NCBI RefSeq assembly: GCF_032583975.1
Contig: NZ_JAWHTF010000007.1
Direction: 5' to 3' (one strand)
Origin: Gilvirhabdus luticola
GTDB lineage: Bacteria; Bacteroidota; Bacteroidia; Flavobacteriales; Flavobacteriaceae
Length of the DNA: 64,000 nucleotides
Shown here in pieces: positions 1-9,543 of the stretch. The position numbers and the translations under genes were made by a program. Numbering within the stretch: the first letter of the stretch is position 1; every line of letters starts with the position of its first letter. The notes below the pieces were generated by a model. That model made no database searches. It was not told where the DNA came from and saw only the letters and a list, made by a program, of their open reading frames with translations.

Positions 1-2
1 CA

Positions 3-872
3 GCCATTGGCAAGACTTCATTGAGTTTAAAACTTGCTGAACATTTCAATACCAAAATTATTTCAGCCGATTCAAGACAATTCTATAAAGAAATGAAAAT
101 TGGGACAGCTGCTCCTACTCCAGAAGAACTTGCAAGAATTAAACATTATTTTATTCATCACAAATCTATTGAAGACAATTATAATGTTGGTGCTTTTGAA
201 AGAGATGCATTACAATGTTTAAAATTGCTTTTCAAATCACATAATGTTGTCATTATGGTTGGTGGTTCTGGTCTTTATGTCGATGCTGTAGTAAAAGGCC
301 TGGATGATTTTCCTGATGTCGATCCAAGCATAAGAAAAGAATTAAACAAAGAACTCAAAACTACTGGTATTGAATCTTTACAGCAACAACTTAAGGATTT
401 AGACGAAAAAACGTACCAAAATATAGAACTTGAAAATCCACATCGCATTATCCGAGCTTTAGAAATTTGCATTGGTTCAAAAAAGCCATATTCATCTTTT
501 TTAAACCAAAAGAAAGCCAAACGCCCTTTTCAAACTATTACAATTGGGCTTAAAGCTGAAAGAGATATTATTTACCATCGTATTAATCAAAGGGTTGACA
601 AAATGATGGAAGATGGTTTACTGGATGAAGTAAAAAACCTACAGCAATATCAACATTTAAATGCATTAAATACTGTTGGCTATAAAGAATTATTTAATTA
701 TCTTAATGGTGAATGGACGCTCAATTTTGCAGTTTCTGAAATTAAGAAAAACTCACGAAGATTTGCCAAAAGACAATTGACTTGGTTTAGAAAAGATCCA
801 AGTATTTTATGGTTTAACTATCAAAATTCATTTGATAAAATAATTAATCAATTAACTACATATTCAATATAA
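3..872 (+). CDS. miaA: tRNA dimethylallyltransferase MiaA (5'-truncated by window edge)
   Basis: This enzyme transfers the dimethylallyl group of DMAPP to N6 of adenosine 37 in tRNAs that read codons starting with U. The frame is already open at the first bases. The first visible codons read A-I-G-K-T-S, the second half of the P-loop, so only about 10-15 N-terminal residues lie outside the window. The substrate-contact motif DSRQFY follows, then GGSGLYVDAV near residue 90, NPHRIIRALEI near 145 and the C-terminal RRFAKRQLTWFRKD segment, all in MiaA order. The internal TTG at 21 is not a start, because it would cut the P-loop. The hydroxylase MiaE, which acts later on the same base, is encoded at 57.2 kb. 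Confidence 0.95.
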   Translation, partial: AIGKTSLSLKLAEHFNTKIISADSRQFYKEMKIGTAAPTPEELARIKHYFIHHKSIEDNYNVGAFERDALQCLKLLFKSHNVVIMVGGSGLYVDAVVKGLDDFPDVDPSIRKELNKELKTTGIESLQQQLKDLDEKTYQNIELENPHRIIRALEICIGSKKPYSSFLNQKKAKRPFQTITIGLKAERDIIYHRINQRVDKMMEDGLLDEVKNLQQYQHLNALNTVGYKELFNYLNGEWTLNFAVSEIKKNSRRFAKRQLTWFRKDPSILWFNYQNSFDKIINQLTTYSI

Positions 873-907
873 TATTTGATTAATTTTGAATATTATTTCA
901 TTTCAAA

Positions 908-1705
908 ATGGTTGAGTTTTTATTATCAAGTGACGCCATTATGGCTCTGTTAACCTTAACTTTCCTAGAAATTGTTTTAGGTATAGACAACATCATATTT
1001 ATATCCATTGCAGCCAACAAATTATCTGTAGACAAAAGGCGTAAAGTAACTAATATTGGGCTACTCTTTGCGATGCTTCAGAGGCTAATACTTCTTGGCT
1101 TTGCCTCATTTTTGGTGAGTTTAAAAGACCCATTTTATTTTATTGATTGGAGCTGGTTCTATATAGCAGTTAGCTGGCAAAGTTTAATTTTATTTTTTGG
1201 AGGTATCTTTTTAATTTACAAGAGCACTTCAGAAATTCATGAAAAAATTGAATTGCCTTCACACGATGAACTGGAATTAAAAGGAAAAAAAATCAATACT
1301 CTATCTAAAGCAATAGTACAAATAATGATTATTGACTTTATTTTCTCCATAGACTCTATCCTTACTGCAGTTGGAATGACCAACGGTCTACATGAAAACC
1401 ACAATTATAATTTAGTATTGATGATGATTGCCGTGATAATTTCAATTGTTATTATGATCTTGTTTGCTAATGGCATTAGAGAGTTTATAGATAAGCATCC
1501 GAGTATACAAATACTGGGTTTAGCTTTTTTAATTCTAATTGGGTTTATGCTTATCACTGAAGCTGCACATCTCTCTCAAACAGAGTTCTTTGATAAAAGT
1601 GTTGGTGCAATACCAAAAGGCTATCTGTATTTTGCAATTGCCTTCTCATTACTTATCGAGTTTATTAACTTTAAAGTACAAAAAAGAAGTGAAAAATCTA
1701 GTTAG
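908..1705 (+). CDS. TerC family integral membrane protein
   Basis: This is a 265-residue polytopic membrane protein of the TerC/Alx family, whose members are linked to metal (Mn) export and tellurite resistance. It has about seven hydrophobic segments. The family hallmarks are two intramembrane acidic motifs: LEIVLGIDNIIF near residues 21-32 and DFIFSIDSILTAVG near 145-158. The length fits the short single-domain TerC form. It lies 35 bp after miaA on the same strand and converges with parC, whose stop is 12 bp away. The substrate cannot be read from the sequence. Confidence 0.88.
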   Translation: MVEFLLSSDAIMALLTLTFLEIVLGIDNIIFISIAANKLSVDKRRKVTNIGLLFAMLQRLILLGFASFLVSLKDPFYFIDWSWFYIAVSWQSLILFFGGIFLIYKSTSEIHEKIELPSHDELELKGKKINTLSKAIVQIMIIDFIFSIDSILTAVGMTNGLHENHNYNLVLMMIAVIISIVIMILFANGIREFIDKHPSIQILGLAFLILIGFMLITEAAHLSQTEFFDKSVGAIPKGYLYFAIAFSLLIEFINFKVQKRSEKSS

Positions 1706-1717
1706 ATTATACCTACT

Positions 1718-4384
1718 TTAGAATAAAGTTATTTGTCCTTCCTCATCAACGTCAAAATTTTCTGGAGCGTCATGACTAACTCCATTAGATTTTGGGTTTA
1801 CCTCATTTTTCTCTTCTTCAGATTGCTCTAAAGTCTCCTCGTCTACAACTTCAATTTCGTCTGCCGGAGTTTCTTCAGGAGGGACGTAAGGAATAGGCTC
1901 TAGTAAATTAATCTGATTGATCTTATCTTTAGTTAGCTGATTTCCAATAGCAGTAATACCTTTTACAGTAATAAACTCTTCTAATAGAATTCGCATATTA
2001 TCTTTTCGATCTTTACCTCTTTCTTTGGTAAATTCTACTTCAGCAACAGGTTTCCAGTCCGTTGATACAATTTCTAATTGTGAGTTTGGATGATCTGAAA
2101 TAAATAGTTCTTCTTTTCCTTCATTTTCTACCAAAAACCGCTTTACGTAATACAATTCACGCTCACCATTATAATAAATAGCAGATATGGGTTTTTTAGG
2201 AATCCACTTTTCCATCACAATCATATCTTGATCAAAATGAGTTGAAAGATCTGGAATAATAGTTTTTAAAACACCAGATTGGTTGATTACTAAAATACGG
2301 TCTTCTCCTCTAAATTCACCGACCAGTTCACCTCTACCATCAACATTTAATCTTTGTACAGCATCATCAAACCAAATTTTTCGAGGTTTTAAAGTAGACA
2401 CGCCTTTTTCTTTTAATTCAACTCGTTTTATTGAATTCTTTGTAACGAGGTTTCCTTTAGAGTTTCGCCCTTTAATAGTAATATCTGCAAAGTCTAAATC
2501 CCATTTTAATTTTTTGATCTTACCTACTTGGCGCAACATAATGGTCACCACTTCGGCCTCACCATTTGGGTTGGCTGAAAAATACCAAACAACAGTTCCT
2601 TTGCTTTCGTTGGTAAGATCATATTCCCTATCACGAGTTACACTGGTCACCGCAAAACGCTTAACATAAGAAGGTCCTCGGCTACCATCACGGTAAATCA
2701 TATTATAAATGGTACGCTTGTCTTTCTTTTTAAACACAGCGACATGCACAATATCTTTTCCAACAAATGTTTTAGAATCAACTTTTGTGACCATCATTTT
2801 ACCTTCTTTGGTAAATACTATAATATCATCTATATCGCTACAATCACAAACATATTCGTCTCGTCTTAAAGAAGTACCTACAAAACCTTCTTCTCTATTC
2901 ACATAGAGTTTGGTGTTTCTAATCACAACTTTTGTAGCATCGACATCATCAAAAACCCTTATTTCGGTTTTACGTTCACGACCACTTCCATAATCCTTTT
3001 TTAAACGCGTAAAATAGTTAATTGCATATTCGATTAAATTGGCGAGATGGTGCTTTATTTGTTCAATTTGATCTTCAAGCGAGGCTATTTTTTGTTGAGC
3101 TTTGTCAATATCAAATTTAGAGATTCGCTTAATTCTTATTTCGGTCAATCGTACAATATCGTCTTCTGTTATTGCTCGTTTTAGATGCTTAATATGAGGT
3201 TGTAATCCTTTATCAATAGCTTGTATAACTCCTTCCCAAGTTTCCTCTTCTTCTATATCACGATAAATTCTATTTTCAATAAAAATCCTTTCAAGCGATG
3301 CAAAATGCCATTGTTCTTCTAGTTCGGAAAGTTTGATTTCTAAATCACTTTTTAAAAGTTGCACTGTATTATCTGTAGAGCGACGTAACATTTCGGAAAC
3401 ACCAACAAATAGTGGCTTATTATCTTCAATAACACAACCCAATGGAGAAATTGATGTTTCGCAACTTGTAAATGCAAACAAAGCGTCTATAGTTTTATCT
3501 GGCGACAATCCTGAAGGTAAATGAATTAAAATTTCAACTTCAGCAGCGGTATTATCTTCAATTTTTTTAATCTTGATTTTACCTTTATCATTTGCTTTTA
3601 AAATAGAATCTATAAGTGACGATGTGGTAGTGGCAAATGGAATTTCTGAAATTACCAGTGTGGTTTTGTCTAACTGCGAAATTTTTGCTCGTACGCGTAC
3701 TTTTCCTCCTCGTAAACCATCATTATAATTGGTGAAGTCTGCAACACCTGCAGTTGGAAAATCTGGTAGAATGGTAAATCGTTTGCCTTGTAAATGTTTT
3801 ATTGAAGCATCAATCAGTTCAATGAAATTATGAGGTAATATTTTTGTTGATAGACCTACGGCAATGCCTTCGCCTCCTTGAGCCAATAACAATGGGAACA
3901 TTACGGGCAAATTAACAGGTTCTTTACGCCGCCCATCGTAAGATGCCTGCCATTCGGTTATTTTAGGATTATAAACAACATCAAGCGCAAATTTTGATAA
4001 ACGTGCTTCAATATAACGTGAAGCTGCAGCACTATCGCCAGTTAAAATATTTCCCCAGTTTCCTTGAGTGTCTATTAGTAAATCTTTCTGACCAATTTGT
4101 ACCATAGCGTCTGCAATACTGGCATCACCATGTGGATGGTATTGCATGGTATGACCAACAATATTGGCAACTTTATTATAGCGACCATCATCCAAATCTT
4201 TCATGGAGTGCATAATACGACGTTGTACAGGCTTAAAACCATCTTCTATAGCAGGTACAGCTCGTTCTAAAATAACGTACGAGGCGTAATCTAAAAACCA
4301 TTCTTTGTACATACCAGTAACTCTGGTAATGGTTTCCTGGTTTTCGTTTTGTTCGCTATTTATATTATCATTTTCTTCAATCAT
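1718..4384 (-). CDS. parC: DNA topoisomerase IV subunit A
   Basis: This is the breakage-reunion subunit of topoisomerase IV, the type IIA enzyme that unlinks daughter chromosomes. The catalytic tyrosine is Tyr124 in AASRYIEARL. The N-terminal winged-helix stretch (GFKPVQRRIMHSM, near 49-61; HPHGDASIADA, near 83-93) is intact. A coiled-coil tower and a beta-pinwheel C-terminal half follow. The last 50 or so residues are very acidic, a tail seen in many flavobacterial homologues. At 888 aa it is longer than enterobacterial ParC. The start overlaps the stop of the upstream membrane protein by 4 bases. The parE gene two positions upstream on this strand supports ParC over GyrA. Confidence 0.93.
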   Translation of the reverse strand: MIEENDNINSEQNENQETITRVTGMYKEWFLDYASYVILERAVPAIEDGFKPVQRRIMHSMKDLDDGRYNKVANIVGHTMQYHPHGDASIADAMVQIGQKDLLIDTQGNWGNILTGDSAAASRYIEARLSKFALDVVYNPKITEWQASYDGRRKEPVNLPVMFPLLLAQGGEGIAVGLSTKILPHNFIELIDASIKHLQGKRFTILPDFPTAGVADFTNYNDGLRGGKVRVRAKISQLDKTTLVISEIPFATTTSSLIDSILKANDKGKIKIKKIEDNTAAEVEILIHLPSGLSPDKTIDALFAFTSCETSISPLGCVIEDNKPLFVGVSEMLRRSTDNTVQLLKSDLEIKLSELEEQWHFASLERIFIENRIYRDIEEEETWEGVIQAIDKGLQPHIKHLKRAITEDDIVRLTEIRIKRISKFDIDKAQQKIASLEDQIEQIKHHLANLIEYAINYFTRLKKDYGSGRERKTEIRVFDDVDATKVVIRNTKLYVNREEGFVGTSLRRDEYVCDCSDIDDIIVFTKEGKMMVTKVDSKTFVGKDIVHVAVFKKKDKRTIYNMIYRDGSRGPSYVKRFAVTSVTRDREYDLTNESKGTVVWYFSANPNGEAEVVTIMLRQVGKIKKLKWDLDFADITIKGRNSKGNLVTKNSIKRVELKEKGVSTLKPRKIWFDDAVQRLNVDGRGELVGEFRGEDRILVINQSGVLKTIIPDLSTHFDQDMIVMEKWIPKKPISAIYYNGERELYYVKRFLVENEGKEELFISDHPNSQLEIVSTDWKPVAEVEFTKERGKDRKDNMRILLEEFITVKGITAIGNQLTKDKINQINLLEPIPYVPPEETPADEIEVVDEETLEQSEEEKNEVNPKSNGVSHDAPENFDVDEEGQITLF

Positions 4385-4866
4385 TCATTTTCCTTTTTTC
4401 TATTCTCTTTGATCATCTTTCTTAATGACTGCTTAATGTATTTTCGTTTCTTCCTTTGCACTAATGTAACATTAAAACTATGTTTATGAACTTTGTCTTT
4501 TCTATCTTTTATATAAAGTACCAACTCTTTGAAAATAATATAATTATTAAATTTAAATGATACTAGTTTAGGTTTATCAAATTCAACAATATGTTCTCTA
4601 TAATTAAAGTATTCTGATAGCAATAGGCCTTTATTAATTAATACAACCTTTACACCATCACTATCATACTCAAAATATTTACTTATTCTATGAACGATAA
4701 ATGAAACTATTATAAAACCCAAAAGCATTGTTAACAATAACATTGTTGGATTTTTGGAAACTTCTCTAAATGCGCTGAAAACAGTTATTAAAACAATTGC
4801 TAATAAAACCAACACAAAGTAAACCGAAATGATAATATTTTTTACTTTACCGTTGTTAGTTCTCAT
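4381..4866 (-). CDS. Small membrane protein between parE and parC
   Basis: I do not recognise a named family. The protein has 161 residues, with two hydrophobic helices near residues 9-31 and 39-58. A soluble part with alternating beta-like hydrophobics follows, and the last 35 residues are strongly basic (KKRKY, KKENE). The layout resembles membrane-anchored PH-like (bPH) small proteins, but that is only an impression. It overlaps parE by 11 bases and parC by 4, so all three are probably translated as one coupled unit. Its composition matches the neighbours and nothing suggests recent insertion. Confidence 0.75.
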   Translation of the reverse strand: MRTNNGKVKNIIISVYFVLVLLAIVLITVFSAFREVSKNPTMLLLTMLLGFIIVSFIVHRISKYFEYDSDGVKVVLINKGLLLSEYFNYREHIVEFDKPKLVSFKFNNYIIFKELVLYIKDRKDKVHKHSFNVTLVQRKKRKYIKQSLRKMIKENRKKENE

Positions 4867-6721
4867 TTGAATCTTCTACTAAATCTAGTTCAACTTTTAG
4901 GTTATTAATGATAAACTCTTGTCTACTTGGTGTATTTTTTCCCATGTAAAACTGTAATAATTCTTCTATAGACATGTCTTTATCCAACATTACAGGATCT
5001 AAACGGATATTATCTCCTATAAAATGTTTGAACTCATCGGGAGAGATTTCTCCTAAACCTTTAAATCGTGTTATTTCGGGCTTTGGTTTTAACTTTTCAA
5101 TAGCATCTTTACGTTCTTGTTCTGAATAACAATAAATGGTTTCCTTTTTATTACGAACTCTAAATAATGGTGTCTGTAAAATATATAAGTGTCCTTCTTT
5201 GATTAATTCTGGGAAAAACTGCAAAAAGAATGTAATTAAAAGCAATCGAATATGCATGCCATCTACATCTGCATCAGTAGCAATTACAATGTTATTATAT
5301 CTCAAGTCCTCTATACTTTCTTCAATATTCAAAGCTGCTTGAAGTAAATTAAACTCTTCATTTTCATAAACAATTTTTTTGCTCATGCCATAAGAATTCA
5401 AAGGTTTACCTCGTAAACTGAAAACGGCTTGCGTATTTACATTCCTTGATTTTGTAATACTTCCTGAAGCTGAATCTCCTTCAGTTATAAACAAGGTGCT
5501 TTCTAAACGATTATCTTTTTTTAAATCACCAAAATGAACTCTGCAATCTCGAAGTTTTTTATTATGCAAACTGGCTTTTTTTGCACGTTCTTTAGCTAAT
5601 TTTCTTATACCTGAAAGTTCTTTACGCTCACGCTCTGCCTGAAGAATCTTTCGTTGTATTTTTTCTGCTGTATCAGGATTTTTATGTAAATAATTATCAA
5701 GTTGTGTTTTTAAAAAATCATTCACATAAGTCCTTACGGTTGGTAAACCTCCACCCATTTCTGTCGAACCTAATTTTGTTTTGGTCTGACTTTCAAAAAC
5801 GGGTTCCATAACTTTAATAGAAACTGCAGAAACAATAGATTTTCTAACATCAGAGGCATCATAATTCTTTCCGAAGTAATCTCTAATCGTTTTTACTAGA
5901 GCTTCTCTAAAGGCTAAAAGGTGTGTACCTCCTTGCGTTGTATTCTGTCCATTCACAAAGGAATGGTATTCTTCACTATATTGGGTTTTGCTATGTGTAA
6001 TGGCAACTTCTATGTCTTCTCCTTTTAAATGAATAATTGGATAAGCCATATCAGATTCATTAATATTTTCTTGCAATAAATCCTTTAAACCATTCTCGCT
6101 GTAATACTTCTCGCCATTAAACATAATCGTCAATCCAGGATTGAGATATACATAATTTTTAAGCATTCGCTCAACGTACTCATTTCTGAATTTGTAATGT
6201 TTAAAGATCCCTTCGTCAGGTACGAAGGTTACCTTTGTTCCTTTGCGTCTTGATGTATCATCCAATAACTCTTCATCAACAAGATTTCCCATTTCGAATT
6301 CTGCTGCCGCAGATTTTCCGTCACGAGTAGATTCAACTCTAAAATAAGATGATAATGCGTTAACCGCTTTTGTGCCTACACCATTTAATCCTACTGATTT
6401 TTTAAATGCTCTAGAATCATATTTCCCTCCAGTATTCATTTTTGAAACCACATCAACAACTTTTCCAAGTGGAATACCTCGACCATAATCCCTTACAATA
6501 ACTTTATTGCTGTGCACTGAAATTTCAATGGTTTTTCCAGCTCCCATGACGTATTCGTCAATAGAGTTGTCAAGTACTTCTTTTATAAGAATATAAATAC
6601 CATCATCTGGCGAAGATCCATCACCCAATTTACCAATATACATACCAGGACGCATACGAATATGCTCTTTCCAGTCTAGTGAACGTATATTGTCTTCGGT
6701 ATAATTGGATTGTACAGCCAT
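4856..6721 (-). CDS. parE: DNA topoisomerase IV subunit B
   Basis: This is the ATPase subunit of topoisomerase IV. The GHKL fold is clear: EVLDNSIDEY near residue 48, DYGRGIP near 75 and SVGLNGVGTKAVNAL near 107-121. The transducer domain follows, then the TOPRIM domain with ITEGDSASGSI and DADVDGMHIRLL. The C-terminus keeps the family motif TPSRQEFIINNL. At 621 aa it lacks the large insertion of proteobacterial GyrB. It is first in a three-gene operon with the small membrane protein and parC. Start and end fit the family. Confidence 0.95.
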   Translation of the reverse strand: MAVQSNYTEDNIRSLDWKEHIRMRPGMYIGKLGDGSSPDDGIYILIKEVLDNSIDEYVMGAGKTIEISVHSNKVIVRDYGRGIPLGKVVDVVSKMNTGGKYDSRAFKKSVGLNGVGTKAVNALSSYFRVESTRDGKSAAAEFEMGNLVDEELLDDTSRRKGTKVTFVPDEGIFKHYKFRNEYVERMLKNYVYLNPGLTIMFNGEKYYSENGLKDLLQENINESDMAYPIIHLKGEDIEVAITHSKTQYSEEYHSFVNGQNTTQGGTHLLAFREALVKTIRDYFGKNYDASDVRKSIVSAVSIKVMEPVFESQTKTKLGSTEMGGGLPTVRTYVNDFLKTQLDNYLHKNPDTAEKIQRKILQAERERKELSGIRKLAKERAKKASLHNKKLRDCRVHFGDLKKDNRLESTLFITEGDSASGSITKSRNVNTQAVFSLRGKPLNSYGMSKKIVYENEEFNLLQAALNIEESIEDLRYNNIVIATDADVDGMHIRLLLITFFLQFFPELIKEGHLYILQTPLFRVRNKKETIYCYSEQERKDAIEKLKPKPEITRFKGLGEISPDEFKHFIGDNIRLDPVMLDKDMSIEELLQFYMGKNTPSRQEFIINNLKVELDLVEDSNEN

Positions 6722-6986
6722 AGATTACATGAGGTTTTAATGATAGTGTGCTAATATAATATAACGATAAATAATATAAAACAGCATAAACACAAAGTAA
6801 TTAACAATGTTTTCACTACATTTTTGCTGAAGCGTTAGCAATGAAATTTCTAAATTCAGATTACAAAAAGAGATTAATGCCTAACCTTTCTATTCTTCTT
6901 TATTTGATTTTATGAAAATCGAAGTTATTGTTAAGCCATTTTCATATTTTTACAAATCACTGTCTATTTATCATTTTTTAGCATTT

Positions 6987-8285
6987 ATGAAGAATCTTAT
7001 CTTATTACTTTCAAGTTTCATTTTTATAATTAGTTGCCAAGCAAAGTATTCTGGTGTCCCAGAGTCTTATCATTCCTTGCTTGATGAAGCTATAGTTAAA
7101 GCAGATTCTAATGCATCCGAAATTTTAACAGCACTTACGAAAGCCCCTAAAGAACAAAAAGAAGGTATGGCATTTCTTATTAGTTATATGCCAAAAAAGG
7201 ATTTAACAACCTTAACGGCTTCTTTTCTGCTTGAAAATGCCGAATACGCTTATAAAGCTAGAACTATTTATCCTTGGTGCAAAGCACTTCCGGACTCTAT
7301 TTTTTTTAACGAAGTTCTGCCCTATGCGAATGTTGCAGAAACTCGTGATCCTTGGAGAAAAGACTTCTTTGAACGTTTTTCGAAATATGTTGATGATAAA
7401 GAGAATTTAAAAGATGCCATTTTTGCTATTGCGAAACCCATTAATAAAGAAGTAAATGTTGAGTATAATATTAATCGATCGATAGTAGATTCTAGCCCCA
7501 AAGAGGCAATGGCTGAAAATATGGCTACCTGTACTGGGCTTTCTATAATTTTAACAGATGCATTTAGGTCTGTTGGAATTCCTTCACGTCTGGCAGGAAC
7601 AGCCATGTGGACTAACATGCGAGGAAACCATACATGGACAGAAGTATGGATAGATAACCAATGGAAATTTATTGAGTATTACCCAGAAGACCTTAATGAA
7701 TCCTGGTTTTTAAAAGATGCTGGCAAAGCAGATCGTAGCAATCCATTGCATTGGATTTATGCAGTTTCTTACAAACCAACAGGGCAGTATTACTACGCAG
7801 GCAAGGCTGTAAAATATTTGTACGACCAATTGGAAGACAGTCAGATACCTGAAGACTTTCGTAATAAATTGAAAGAATGGCAACAATCTTCAAAAGGAGA
7901 AATAACAACAAATGACGAACCTTACATTCATGGTGTTAATGTTACACAGCACTATATAGATTTATATAATGAATCAATTAAAAACACTGGTCTTTCTGAC
8001 GATGAAATTATGGTTGAAATTGTAGTATTTAAAGATAAAAATACTAACAAAAGCGATTCAAGATTAGCAAGCCGCGTTAATGTACTAAAAAATGGCGAAA
8101 CTGTTGACTTTGGCTATTCACCTAATGCTACAGATGATATGAATAAATTCTTGAATTTTAAATTACTTAAAAATACAGAGTACAAAATTGTAGTTTCAAA
8201 TTCTAAACATAATTTAGAAAAGTCTTTTGAAGTCCTTACAAAAGATGAGGCTAACCAAGAATTAAAACTTGTTTTAGTAGATTAA
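6987..8285 (+). CDS. Transglutaminase-like lipoprotein
   Basis: The frame opens at 6912, but the ATG at 6987 gives a clean lipoprotein signal peptide (MKNLILLLSSFIFIISCQ, lipid cysteine at residue 17), so I choose that start. The protein (432 aa) has a transglutaminase-like core. The nucleophile is Cys182 in ATCTGLS, His215 lies in GNHTWTEVW and the acidic residue is in EYYPED. The C-terminal 80 residues look like a small beta domain. Related Bacteroidota proteins are surface or periplasmic peptidase-like enzymes, and the substrate is unknown. It is divergent from parE, with no partner gene beside it. Confidence 0.8.
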   Translation: MKNLILLLSSFIFIISCQAKYSGVPESYHSLLDEAIVKADSNASEILTALTKAPKEQKEGMAFLISYMPKKDLTTLTASFLLENAEYAYKARTIYPWCKALPDSIFFNEVLPYANVAETRDPWRKDFFERFSKYVDDKENLKDAIFAIAKPINKEVNVEYNINRSIVDSSPKEAMAENMATCTGLSIILTDAFRSVGIPSRLAGTAMWTNMRGNHTWTEVWIDNQWKFIEYYPEDLNESWFLKDAGKADRSNPLHWIYAVSYKPTGQYYYAGKAVKYLYDQLEDSQIPEDFRNKLKEWQQSSKGEITTNDEPYIHGVNVTQHYIDLYNESIKNTGLSDDEIMVEIVVFKDKNTNKSDSRLASRVNVLKNGETVDFGYSPNATDDMNKFLNFKLLKNTEYKIVVSNSKHNLEKSFEVLTKDEANQELKLVLVD

Positions 8286-8319
8286 ATCAAAAATCTAAAC
8301 ATACCCGACTATTATTTTA

Positions 8320-9414
8320 TCATACATTAAATAAGAAATGCATTACATCGCCGTCCTTAACTATATAATTCTTTCCTTCAACACGCATTTTTCCAGCTTC
8401 TTTCACTTTGGCTTCGCTTCCGTAAGAAACGTAATCATTGTAAGCAATGACTTCAGCTCTGATAAATCCTTTTTCAAAATCGGTATGAATTACTCCTGCA
8501 GCTTGCGGAGCTGTAGCACCAACATCTATGGTCCAAGCTCTAACTTCTTTTTCGCCAGCTGTAAAATAAGTTTGCTGATTTAATAATTTGTACGCTGAAC
8601 GAATCAATTTTGAAGAACCTGGTTCGTCCAACCCAATATCTTGTAAGAACATTTGGCGTTCTTCATAATCATCTAATTCGTTAATATCTGCTTCTGTACC
8701 AACTGCCAAAACCAGAACTTCTGCTTTTTCATCTTTAACAGCGTCTTTGACTTGCTCTACATAATCATTTCCAGAAACAGCTGAACCTTCATCAACATTA
8801 CAAACGTACATGACTGGTTTATCTGTAATAAATTGTGAAGGTTTAACAAAGTCTATATAATCATCGTCTTCAAACTCAATGGCTCTAACAGAAATACCTG
8901 CTTCTAATCCAGATTTTACTTTTTGTAAAACGGCTTGTTCTTTTTGGGCGTCTTTATTACCTGTTTTTGCAGTACGGCTTACCTTATCCAACTTCTTATC
9001 AACGGTTTCCAAATCCTTGAGCTGAAGCTCCATATCAATGGTTTCCTTATCTCTAATAGGATTTATATTACCATCAACATGTACAATGTTATCATTATCA
9101 AAACAACGCAAAACATGCAGAATGGCATCTGTTTCACGAATGTTCGCCAAAAACTGATTTCCCAATCCTTCACCTTTGCTAGCACCTTTTACCAAACCAG
9201 CAATGTCAACAATTTCCACAGTAGCAGGTAACACACGTTGTGGTTTAACCAATTCTTCCAATTTTTGTAATCTTGAATCAGGAACATTAACCACACCAAT
9301 GTTTGGCTCAATAGTACAAAACGGAAAATTTGCACTTTGCGCTTTAGCATTTGATAAACAATTAAATAAAGTCGATTTTCCAACATTTGGCAATCCCACA
9401 ATACCTGCTTTCAT
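8320..9414 (-). CDS. ychF: Redox-regulated ribosome-binding ATPase YchF
   Basis: This is an Obg-family P-loop NTPase that prefers ATP and binds ribosomes. The 364-aa length is standard. G1 is GLPNVGKST (residues 6-14), followed by NFPFCTIEPN (switch I) and the G3 motif DIAGLVKGAS. A coiled-coil insert lies near 130-175 and a TGS domain makes up the last 85 residues (AWTIDVGATAPQAAG onward). It is a single gene, convergent with the transglutaminase-like lipoprotein. A TAnnTTTG -7 element sits about 23 bp upstream of its start. Confidence 0.95.
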   Translation of the reverse strand: MKAGIVGLPNVGKSTLFNCLSNAKAQSANFPFCTIEPNIGVVNVPDSRLQKLEELVKPQRVLPATVEIVDIAGLVKGASKGEGLGNQFLANIRETDAILHVLRCFDNDNIVHVDGNINPIRDKETIDMELQLKDLETVDKKLDKVSRTAKTGNKDAQKEQAVLQKVKSGLEAGISVRAIEFEDDDYIDFVKPSQFITDKPVMYVCNVDEGSAVSGNDYVEQVKDAVKDEKAEVLVLAVGTEADINELDDYEERQMFLQDIGLDEPGSSKLIRSAYKLLNQQTYFTAGEKEVRAWTIDVGATAPQAAGVIHTDFEKGFIRAEVIAYNDYVSYGSEAKVKEAGKMRVEGKNYIVKDGDVMHFLFNV

Positions 9415-9436
9415 TCGTAAATATTTTTTAAGGCTG

Positions 9437-9444
9437 CAAATGTA
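9437..9444 (-). promoter_or_regulatory. -7 promoter element for ychF
   Basis: The minus strand reads TACATTTG, an exact match to the Bacteroidota -7 consensus TAnnTTTG, with its edge 23 bp upstream of the ychF start. No clear TTG -33 element is seen at the usual 19-20 bp spacing. Confidence 0.5.
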
Positions 9445-9487
9445 CTTATTTAATTCTTTTTTAAGAAAACTCTTTAATAGCTTTATG

Positions 9488-9495
9488 TATGTTTG
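9488..9495 (+). promoter_or_regulatory. -7 promoter element for the 9.5 kb carboxypeptidase-regulatory-domain gene
   Basis: TATGTTTG matches TAnnTTTG and ends 48 bp before the ATG at 9544. It is one of two divergent elements in the ychF/9544 gap. No convincing -33 TTG is present. Confidence 0.45.
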
Positions 9496-9543
9496 TGCAA
9501 CAAATTTTTGAAAGATTCGTCGTTTTTGTATTAAACCATCAAC

